Position numbers and translations under genes: made by a program. DNA of 64,000 nucleotides from Flavipsychrobacter stenotrophus (lineage in GTDB: Bacteria > Bacteroidota > Bacteroidia > Chitinophagales > Chitinophagaceae): NCBI RefSeq assembly GCF_002954265.1, contig NZ_PPSL01000002.1, positions 186,001 to 250,000 on the forward strand, written 5' to 3'. Of this stretch, positions 1-12,000 are shown one piece after another (within the stretch, counting starts at the first letter, position 1; each line of letters opens with the position of its first letter). A model generated the notes under the pieces. That model ran no database searches and had not been told where the DNA came from. It saw nothing but the letters and a program-made list of their open reading frames with translations.

Positions 1-23
1 AAACAGACTTCAACCAAAAGCAA

Positions 24-56
24 AAAGGGCAGGATACATTGAGTATCCTGCCCTTT
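24..56 (-). terminator. Rho-independent terminator of the first giant surface-protein gene
   Basis: A perfect 14-bp inverted repeat (arms 24-37 and 43-56, loop ATTGA) begins 21 bp past the stop codon. Read on the minus strand, the stem is followed by a T-rich tail. A strong stem, a short loop and this position make intrinsic termination likely. Confidence 0.85.
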
Positions 57-77
57 GTTTATTGAAACAGTTATTGA

Positions 78-3000
78 TTATTCCTTAACCAATCTCTGTG
101 TTACTTTTTGTTCACCCTGTGTAAGTTCTACCATGTAGATACCTGCGGCGAATGTGCTCAACGGAACGCTTACTGTTCCATTCTGCTGTACGCCCAGATC
201 CTGATTGTAGATACTCACACCACTGATGTCCATAACACGCACTGTAACCTTTTCTTTCTTACCTGATGTAAAGCTGATCTTAACATCGTCAGTTGTTGGG
301 TTTGGTGTCATAGTTACTGCAAGTGATTTAACTGCAGCAGGAACATTAGATTTCAATGCCAGTTCGAAACGATCACCCTGTGTGGTCTTATCCTTACCGA
401 TAGTGAATGGATATTCTGTACCTGCATTCAGATCAACATACTTTTCAAGCAACTTGTCATGAAGAACCAATGAACCACCTGCAGGAACAACTACGTTGTC
501 GGCACGGATGATGAAGTTTTGCTGGTAGCCACTTGCTATTCCCAGAGGTATCACCTTCTCTGCTACGAACGGACGGCTATCTACTGCAAGGTTCAGATTG
601 TCGGCAGACTTAGTGTAGAAGTTGAAATCAGCTGCACCCATAGGCTTAGCGGCATCCAGCATTCTGTCGTTTTCATCTGTTGCCTTGTCATTGAAGTTGA
701 TCTTCAACATATCCCATATGTGGTTCTTCTCGTCATACACACTTAAAGCAGTGTATTGTACAGGAGTCTTATAAAGGTAGTTAGATGTTGAAGCAGACTT
801 GTCAGACTCAGTAAAGTCAATATGAGCACCATCATGATCAGCCTGTACCTGGATACAAGTGTTAGCCTGTACATAGTAAGGAACTGCTGAACCACCAAGG
901 TTAACTGATACGAACTGGCCACCAGCACCCATTGCAGGATCGAAGACAAAGAATGCACCACCCATTACCTGTCCTGCTGCTCTAGCATTAAAGATAACCG
1001 TACCCATGTCTACGGGAGAAGCGTACGGATTACCTACCATGTTGAAGCTCTGAAGTGTTGCGGAAACACCCTGTGCCAACGGAATTGAAACGTTACCCTG
1101 ATTTACATTACCCATCATTTTGAATGTTGTAGATGATGGTGTATAAGCACCAGCCCATCCTGCATAACCCAAACCTTCACCCTTAGCACCTCTGAAGAAC
1201 AGACGAATACCCTGTCCCGGATGTACCATGTTAGAATCAGCTGCACCTGCATTGATCTTAGTGAATGGCTTCCAACCCGGATCGTATCCAACAGACGAGT
1301 TACTTACGTAAGGATCAAGTCTGTAAGCAGAAGGCGCATTAGAAGCAGTAGGTCTGAAACCATTTGCTGTACCACCAGGACCAGTAATATCGATATACGG
1401 CTGTAACTGATTCAATAGGATAGTATCGCTGAACGGATGACCGAAGAAACGGTATCTACGGAAACCACCCATTACATACTGGTCAACCTTTACCTTACCT
1501 GATATTACAGCACCTGAAGCAGGTATCTCAGCAATACGTGCAGTAGAGTTGGTGTCTGTTGAGGCCAGCTCAAGGCTATCATTTGTTGTAAGCGTACCTA
1601 CGGTGATAGTGATAGTACTTCCGATAATCATGCGTGAACCTATGTTAATCGTTGCACCATTGCTATTGTTCAATTCCAGGTTGTTGGTAGTACCAATACC
1701 TGTGATTGTCTGAGCAGAAGCACCATTCAAGACAACCTTACCAGCACCAAGTACCTGAGCACTATTGTTATAAGAACCGCCAACTTCAACCTTACCAGAA
1801 CCATCAACAACCAATACACCACCACTGCTAACAGTAAGATTTCTTGTAGTTGCTGTAAAGGCACTTGGTATTACAGGGTTGAATGCAGCTGCCTGAATTG
1901 ATACATCATCAGCAACTGTAGGTACGAAACCACAACTCCAGTTGGTTGTTCTGTTCCACTCAGACTCATGACCTGCACCGCCTGTACCACCTACCCAAGC
2001 CATAGGCGTAGGATCGATAGTGATAGTTGTACCAACAGTAGTAGTACAAACTGCATTGTGCGCATCGATGATGAGATAGTTATGAGCAGAAGTTATCAAA
2101 CCAGTAGATAGATTGTGCGTAGTTCCGCTGAATGTGAAGCTGGTTGCAGCTGCACCATCCTTACTGTAAGAAACTGTAGCACTATCAGTACCTGTGAAGT
2201 CGATACTACCTGCATAACCCATACAAGGAACGTTGACTGCAGATACTGTAACAACAGGATTAGAATGAACGATTGTATGTACCGGATAAGGAGCACTTGT
2301 ACAAGCAGCATTAGATAGTGTTAGTGTACCATCGAATGAACCTGCACCACCTGCCGGATTGTAGATCAATGTAACAGATGAACCTGACAAAGTAGCACCT
2401 GAGATATTGCTGAATCCGCCGTCAGACAATGCTGTTGCATCCCATGCAACACTATATGTAGTAGGCGCACCAACTATTGTACTAATACCAATCGATGCAG
2501 AAGCAGTAGGTTGGCAGATGTTTGGCATAGCAGCACTTACTGATGCAGAAGGCGTAGTATTGATAGTATCTGCACCATTCATTGTACTTATACAACCTAC
2601 CGCACTTGTTGCTTTCACAAAGTACGTACCATTGGCGGTCACCGGCGCGAACGCAAGTGTTGTTGAAGTACCTGTTTGTGTAGCTATAACCGTAGAAGGC
2701 GATTTGATCAATGAATAGTTGATAACAGAAGTCTGTGAGTTATTCAAACCAACCGCTATACCTGTAGCGGTACAACCATTACCACCGGTAACATTGTAAA
2801 CAACAGGATAATCATTAACAGTTACTGTACCTGTTTGTACCGGAGCACTTGTACAACCTGCACCTGGGTAAGTAACCGTGAGGCTATACTGGCCGGTAGC
2901 AGAAGCATCTGGAACAGTATATGTAACTGCAGTAGCAGTACCAGTTGTAGCATAACCTGCAGGACCACTCCAGTTGTATGAAGTAAGACCACCTGTACCA

Positions 3001-6000
3001 GTTACAGAACCAGCTGTAAGTGTGAATGCTGAACCAGCACACAACGTAGTAGCAGATGAAGTAACCAGAGAAACAGTAGGCAAAGAATTAACTGTTATTG
3101 CTGTAATACCAGGATTACCACAACCAGCAGTGTAAGAGATGATAGCACTACCAGCACCAACACCTGTTACAACACCTGTAGATGAATTCACAGTAGCCAC
3201 CGCTGTATTAGATGATGACCATGCACCACCGGGAACAGTATTCGTGTTAGCCATTGTAGTAGTTCCACCAGGGCATAATGTAGTAGCACCCGCTGTGTTA
3301 GTACCCGGAGTTGGGTTAACTGTCATTACATTTTCAACAGGAGCACCGCATGCGCCAGTGTAACTGATCGTAACTGTAGAAGAAGATGTTATTGAAGCAA
3401 CCGAAGAAACAATACCGGTAGCAGTAACTGTAGCAACCGAAGGCGTTGAAGTACTCCATGTACCACCTGCTGTTGCATCAGTTAATGTTGTAACTGATGT
3501 ATTGTTCCTGATCATCAGACTATCAAGATACATATTGTTACCCGCTGCGCTCACACCCTTGATAACTACATAGTTAGTAGCACCAGAGATAGTAGCAGGG
3601 ATAGTATAGGTAACTTTCTGCCAGCTTGCAGCACCAACTGTACCGGTAAAGGCAGTAGTTAATGTTCTAGAGCGGCATACGCTACCGATTCTTGTACCAC
3701 CAATAGTAGGTGTAGTATTTACATAAACCGCGATACTATCGTAGTTAGACGCTACACCAGCAGTTCCATCACGATACATGTAGAAGCTTACGCGACCACC
3801 ATTTGCACCTGTAAGATCGAATGCAGGAGAAACCAATGCAGCAGTATTACCTGCAGTAATAGTGTTGCTACCGAACATAACCACATTAGTACCGCCACCT
3901 GTTGGCACACCACTTGTAGGGTTTGTAGTAGAAGCACCTACCATAGAACTGAAATAACCATTTGCAGCACCAACACCCTGAACATAGCTCCAACCATCAA
4001 CAGGAGAACCTGAAGTAGAAGGAACACCACTTTCGAAACTTGTAAGTACAAGTGGCGAAGGAGAAGAACATATTGTGCTTGCACCAACTATAGGGTCAGT
4101 AGTACCATCGATGTCTATGATTTTAATAGCATCAGTACCGCAACCATTACCATATGTGATAGTAACAGAATTACCAGACACACCTGTTAAGGCCGCCGTA
4201 ACAACACCAGAGAACGAACCAACTGTAGCAACTGTAGGATCACTTGTACTCCATGTACCGCCACCAACAGTATTGGTAAGGTTGGTAGTACTTGTAAATG
4301 CAGGTGAAGAAGTAGTAGGACACATTGAAGACGCACCAACAATAGCAGCAGGAGGAGCCTTAACAGTGATAGAAGTACCTACTGCATTACCGCAACCGTT
4401 AGAGTAGCTGATAGTAGTAGTACCCGCACCAACACCAAACAACTGACCAGTGTTAGCATCTATAGTAGCTACGGCAGTGTTAACAACACTCCAAGTACCA
4501 CCAGTTGCAGAGTTACTTGCAGTAATAGAAGCACCGATACAGAAAGAAGAGATACCGGTGATAGCACCAGGTGTGCCCTTGATAGTAACCGGTGTACCTA
4601 CACTTGCAGAACAAGCTGTGTAAGAGATATTAGCGGTACCGGCGGCAACAGCCGTCATAATACCTGAAGAAGCGTTAACTGAAGCAATTGAGCTTGCAGT
4701 AGTTGCCCATGAGCCACCGGCGGTAGCATCTGTAAGCAATGTTCTGAATTTATTCGCTACCACCAGCACATTATCAACTCCCATCCAGTTACCACCATTA
4801 GAGCTATAGTAAACTCTAAGCATAACATTAGACTGATTAAGAGCAGCTGCAGGCAGATTAGTAGTGTAAGTAGGTGTAGCTGAGGTCCATGTAGCAGTAC
4901 CAAATGTAGTACCACCGGTAGACGCCAGATTAGACCATGAACTACCACCGTTAGTAGAGTAATCAAGTGTAACCACATCACCAGACAATGCACTATAATA
5001 CAGGTTCAATGAAACTGTAGCTATAGTCATGCTTGAAGTAGAGAATGAAGGAGACCTTAACTCTGTAACCGCAACACCTGAACCATAAGTATTAGGCACT
5101 GCCTGAGCAAAGTTGGTACCATCACCGGTGATGAGGCCGCTGAACCCAGGAGATGCAGCGATCTGGAAATAAGAAGTACTGTTTCCTGAAGTGTTGACCA
5201 CAGACCATGTACCACCTGTAGCACCAGTAAGTGAAGTAAAGTTCTGATCTATCAGCGTAGTAGTACCTGTAGAAGGCACACACAATGTAGTAGTACCAGA
5301 AATAGCTCCAGGTGAACCAGAAACTACTACAGACGAAGTAGCAGCGGTACAACCATTGTTATAAGATATAGTAACCGGTGTACCGGTAACAAGGAACGAC
5401 GTCATAACACCGGTTGAAGCATTGATAGACACAACGGTAGGCGCTGTAGTAGACCATGTACCACCTGTAGTGGTATTGGTAAGCGTAGCAGAAGAGCTGG
5501 TACACAATGAAGTAGCACCAACAATAGCTGCCGGCTGAGCCAATACAGTTAAAGTATATGGCGGAGGCGTACCGCAAGCAGTAACATAAGTAATATCTGC
5601 TGTACCTGTACCAACACCAGTTACCACACCGGTAGATGGGTTAACTGTAGCCACAGATGTATTAGAACTAGACCATGTACCACCAGCAGAACTGTTTGAC
5701 AGCGTCATAGACGTACTTGCGCAAAGTGTAGTTGAAGCACCTGTGATAGAACCCGGAGCCGGTGTAACGGTGATCGTTTTCACAACGCCACCACATGATG
5801 TAGTATAGCTGATATTAGAAGAACCTGCCGCAACACCAAACACAGTACCACCTGAAACCGTAGCCGCTGCTGAATTGGTCGATGACCAAGATCCACCAGG
5901 AGTAGCATCAGTATACACAGTTGAAGGAGCGTATTTAGCCTGAAGCTTAAAGTTATCAAGATACCAAAGAGATCCTGTACCAGCAGAAATACCCGAAGCC

Positions 6001-9000
6001 TTCCACCTTAACAAAGTAGCAGCGTTACCCAATGCACCGGCAGGTAATGTTACACTACCGTTTGGCGTCGCAGAAGACCATGTTGTAGTACCAGTACTTG
6101 CACTGTAGGTTGTTATCGTAGTCCAGCTAGATCCACCATTAGTAGAATAGTCAACGGTAGTACTCACCGCTGCAGCATATACCAGATAATGATTGAATGT
6201 AACGGTAGCTGATGTCATACCAACTGTAGAGAATGAAGGCGTGATCAACTCAACATTTGCACCAGAAGCTGGCGCACTTGTAGGCGAGCTGGCCAGGTAA
6301 ACCGAACCATCACCAATACCACCACCGGTAGTACGATTGAATCCGCAGGCAAAGTTACCTGCATTTACGCTCATGTTCCATGTACCACCAAGTGATCCTG
6401 TATATGATGTATTGAAGTTATTGATCAATACATCGGTAGCTGTAGCCAAAGGCGCACATAACGTAGTAGAACCAACAATAGGAGCCGTAGCACCGCCACC
6501 ACCTACAGTAACTGTAGTTGTTGCAGAGCCGCAAGTACCTGTAAACGTAATTATCGAAGATGTGCCTGAAGCACCGGCTGCACCATTAACACCAGTTGAT
6601 GAGTTAACTGTAACAGCAGCAGGCGTAGCAGATGACCATGTACCAGTTGCAGTATTCAACAACTGACCAAGGTTACCTGTACTTGTAGGGCAAAGTGCAG
6701 TAGAACCTGTAATAGCGGTTGGTGCGGCAATTACAGTAACCAACTTAACAGTAGATGCACCGCAACTGCTACCATAAGCAATGTAAGAAGTACCGCCAGC
6801 CAAACCAGTAACCGCACCTGTAGAAGGGTTAACTGTTGCAACAGTAGGGCTAAGACTGCTCCATGTACCACCTGTAGAAGCATTAGTTAAAGTAATAGTA
6901 GCACCTACGCATACCGAGCTACTACCACCTACCGGCGCAGGCGCCGCATTGATAGTTACCGGGGTAAATGTAGTTCCACAAGGAGTAGTATATGTAATAT
7001 TAGTTGTACCACCGGCAACACCTGTCATTACACCTGTGCTACTGTTGATGGTTGCAATGGCAGTATTACCAGAGCTCCAAGGAGTGGCACCTGCAGGCGT
7101 AGCGTCTGTAAGTGTAGAAGTTGGCGCAATTGAAGGGCCAATGATCTTCACATTGTCCATAGCCCAATAGAAGCCCCATGATGACTGGTAGTAGAACCTG
7201 ATCTGAACATTAGGCTGGCCAACCGCATCTGAAGGTATAGCTATAGAATAGTTAGGCGTACCCGCAGTCCATGAAGTAGCTCCTGAAGAACCACCATAGA
7301 AAGAAGCAAGGTTATTCCAGGCAGTACCACCATCTGTAGTATACTGGATCAACAAAGCCGCATCCCAAACAGAATTAGACAAACCATACTCATTGAATGT
7401 AAGCGTTGCAGTTGTAAGACCTACAGTAGAGAACGTAGGCGAAGTAATATAAGATTTGATCGTAGTACCACTACCTTCAGCATCGGCATTTGCACCAATG
7501 AAGTTGCTACCGTCACCAGTAACAGTGGTATTGGTCCATGTACCTGCTGTAGGTGATGCCGGAACTAATCTCCAGTTATTAGTAGAAGCCGGATTAGAAC
7601 CATAGCTTCTGATAGTCCAAAGACCACCAGAAGGTATCTGGCCTACTGTATCATTAAAGTTCTGAGACAATACTGTAGGTGTACCTGAAGCACATAGACT
7701 TGTAGTACCTGATATAGATGCAGGAGTAGAAGAAACGGTAACTACTTTTCCTACCGAACCGCAAGTGTTTGTATAAGATACAGTAACCGTACCAACCGAA
7801 GCAGTAGAGGTAAGCACACCTGTAGCAGTGTTGATGCTACCGCTACCTGTTGCAGATGTAGATGACCAAGGGTTTGCACCGCCCGGTACTGTATTAGTAA
7901 GAGTAGTAGTATTAGAAGTACACATTATTGATGCGCCACCAATAGCTGCCGGCAACGGTGTAATGGTTTCAGACGCTGTTACGGCGTTACAACCAGTAGT
8001 TACATAACTAATAGTAGTAGTACCACCGGCTACACCACCTACCTCACCGGTAGTGGCATCAACTGTTGCGATAGCCGTATTATTACTCACCCATGTACCA
8101 CCAGGTAATGAGTTGGTTAAGGTAGCAGAGGTAGCCTGGCAAATAGTACCGAAGCCGCCTATTGCACCAGGTGCAGGGTTAACATTTACATCTCTGTAAA
8201 CATCAGCACCACAACCATTACCATAAGTGATTGTAGCAGTACCCGCAGATACACCCGTTACCACTCCGGTAGATGAATTGACAGTAGCAATAGAACCAAA
8301 TACACCATGAGACCATGTACCACCCAGTGAAGCTTCAGACAACGTAGTGGTCTGACCAATACACGCATCAACAGTAGTTAATGGCGTAATGTCAACAGGA
8401 GCATCATTAACAGAGAATGAAATAGTAGCAGGTGCACCGCAACCAGTAGCATAGGTAAATGTGGTGCTACCACCAGCAATAGTAGTTATAACACCGGTTG
8501 AAGCATTTATGCTTGCAACGGTAGGGCTAGAAGATGTCCATGTACCACCTGGTGTGCCATTAGACAGGGTAGCAGTACCACCCATACATAATGAAGTAAC
8601 AGTAGGCGTAACACTAATAGCGGTAGGTGCCGGATTAACCACCACGTTTCTTGTAGTAGTAGTACCGCAAAGATTGGTGAAAGTAATAACCGCAGTACCT
8701 GCAGAAACACCTGTTACCGCGCCTGTTGATGAATTGACAGTAGCGATAGCACCATATGAACCATGAGACCATGTACCGCTACCTGCAGTAACCTGATCGA
8801 TAGACAATGTAGTGGATACACCTATACATGCTGTAACAGTGGCCGGTGTGATAGATGGTAACACAGCAGGGTAGTTATATACAGTAGTAGTAGCAGTAGC
8901 ATTACAACCTGAAGTAGGGTTAGTTGCAGTTACAGAATAGGTAGTAGTACCCGTTACTGAAGCTGAAGTAACTGCTGAAGCTGTAGACGCTACACCTGAT

Positions 9001-12000
9001 GTAGGTGTCCAGGCATAAGTACCACCGGTAAGTGGAATAGAGAAACGGTAACCGGTATTAGTAAGACCTGTAGCATTAACACTTGCTGCTCCGAAAGGAC
9101 TTGCATAAAGCGTACCACCAGCATTCTGAATACCTACGTTAGAGGTATTTACTGCTGATTTACGGGCGATCATCAGATCGACAATATTACTTGTTTCATA
9201 AAGAATGATCTGACCATCGAATGCAAGGTCAGTAGAACCAAACGTGCTTACATCTTTGAAATAAACTACAAAACTACGGTTTGGTGAAGTACCAAAGGTT
9301 TCATATTGTATTGCTGTCAAGGCGTTCAGATCTCTTCCGAAAAGTAATATAGCTGGGTTAGAGTTACCATTACTTGGTAAATTATTAGGGCTATAGTTAG
9401 TTGCCGGAATAGCGTTACCCAATGTCATGAAACCATTACACTGCAATGAGAATTGAGTATAGTTAGTACCAAAGAAATTGAACGTAAATGGCAAAGACAG
9501 TGCAGCAGAGTTTGTTTCATCTCCACTAACTGATGTTACAGCAGCACCGGTTAGCGTTCTATACGCAAATGGAACAGATGTAACGGTGTAGCTGGTACCT
9601 GAAGCAATGTAGCCTGCACCGGTAAGCGTAACAGGACTACCTGCGCAAACCGTGAACGACGATGCTGTAGCAGTAGCAGAAACTGCGCTGCCTACACCAA
9701 CTGATTTAGTAAGTGTAGCCGTACAACCTGTTGCAGATGTACCGGTAATAGTATAAGTGATGGCAGAACCGGCAGTACTTACCACCGATGCACCTGTAGT
9801 AGCAGACAAGCTGGTATTAGGTGCCCATGAATAAGTGGATGCACCAGATGCCGTAAGCGTAACGCCAATGCCGCTACAAACTGCTGCGGTAGCAGGGCTT
9901 GCAGCCAATGAAGGGCTACCATTGACAGTGATGTTACGCACAACGTAACAACCTGTAGAAGTATTAGTATAAGTAATAGTAGCTGTACCAATAGAAAGAG
10001 CAGCTATAACACCTGTAGAAGAGTTAACACTTGCTACAGCTGGTGCACTTGAAGACCATGTATTACCACCTGATGAAGTCCAGGTGGTAGAGAAACCTGT
10101 ACACAATGCTGTTACACCACCGCTGATAGGCGCAGGTGTAATATTATTAATGGTAACAGTTGTATTATTAGTGCATGTACCGTCTGAAGCAGTTACTGTA
10201 TAAATAGTAGTAGTAGCAGCAGGGCTGGCATTTACAGATGCTGTATTTGTGGCATCCAATCCTGAAGAAGGACTCCAAGAGTAGTTGATTGCCGAACCTG
10301 TATTAGAAGCAGTAAGTGGCAATGCAGTGCCGGAATTGCAATAATTCGTACCAGATGGTGTAGCTACTGAAACAGTGAAACCACCATTTGCCACATTGAC
10401 AAGGTAAGTAGCACTGCCACCACAAGTAGGATTGTCGTAAGTAATGGTTGTTGATGAACCAGCAATAACACCATAAACCACACCTGCCTGATCTACAGTA
10501 GCCACTGAAGGATCGCTGCTAGACCATGTACCACCTGAACCACCCTGTGTAAGATTCATAGAACCAGGTAAACACAATGTAGCAGAAGGCCCGGTAATAA
10601 CAGTAGTAGCACCATTGAAAGTAACAGAAGTTGTACCAGTGCCCACGCAACCAGCAGCTGTAGTACCTGTAACTGTGTATGTAGTGGTAGCTGACGGTGA
10701 AGCATTTACAGAAGTACCCGCAGATGAGCTTAAAGTAGCAAATGGAGCCCATGTGTAAGTAGAACCACCTGAACCGGTAATAGCAACCGGTGATCCTGAA
10801 CTACAATAAGTAGCTGATGATGCTGTTATAACCGGCACAGGATTAATAGTTTTAGTACCTGTACCTAAGCAACCGTTAACACTTGTACCTGTAGCAGTAT
10901 AAGTAATAGCAGTAACCGGAGTGGCAGTAACAGTAGCACCGGTTGTAGCACTTATAGTAGTATTGGGTGCCCATGTGTAGGAAACCGCACCACTTGCTGT
11001 CATTGGTACATTATAACAAGGTGTAGCTGCAGAAATACTAACCGTAGGCAATGGATAATTACCTACTGCAACTGTACCTGTACCTGAACAACCTGCTGTG
11101 CTGGTAACCGTAAGAGAATAAGTAGTCGGAGAGGAAACAGTAGCAGCTGTAGTACCTCCCGCTGTAGATGTAACACCAGATGTAGGTGTCCATGCGTATG
11201 TAGGTGAAGTAACCGGCATAGAGAAACGGTAACCGGTATTGGTAAGACCTGTAGCGTTAACGCTTGCAGCGCCAAACGGACTTGCATATAGTGTACCTGT
11301 AGCATCCTGTATACCAACATTACAAGTAGATGTTGATGACTTGCGGGCAATCATCAGGTCTATGACATTGATCGTTTCATAAAGAATGATCTGACCATCA
11401 AACGCAAGGTCTGTTGAACCATATGTACTTACATCTTTAAAGTAAACCACAAAACTACGGTTAGGCGCAGTACCAAATGTCTCATACCTTAAGGCTGTAA
11501 CCGCATTAAGATCTCGGCCAAATATCATTATAGCTGGCCTAGGCGCAGCAGTATTAGGAAGATTGGAAGCACTATAGTTAGTAGCAGGAATTGTGCTACC
11601 TAATGTCATGAAACCGTTACACTGCAAAGAGAACGTAGTATAGTTAGTACCGAAGAAATTGAAGGTAAATGGCAAAGACAGCGCAGCAGAGTTTGTTTCA
11701 TCTCCGCTAACTGATGTTACTGCCGCACCCGTTAAAGTTGCAAGGCTAAATGGAATAGTTGTAACTGTGTAGCTGGTGCCACTGGTAAAATAGCCGGCAC
11801 CGCTAAGGGTAACATTACCACCCGGACAAACAGAAGCAGATGTAGTTGCGGCAAGAACTGCAACACCTGTACCCACGCCCACTGCCTTAGTAAGTGTGCT
11901 GGTACAACCGGCAACTGATGTGCCAGTTATAGTGTAGGTAATGGCACTTGCAGCGGTAGTAAAGACCGTTGAACCCGTTGTAGCTGATAGTGAGGTATTA

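Noticed and set aside
4075-4407. Open frame of 110 codons opposite the first giant gene
   Set aside because: Its Pro/Val-rich sequence is the reverse reading of Thr/Gly/Ser repeat codons; similar frames recur along the gene with the repeats.
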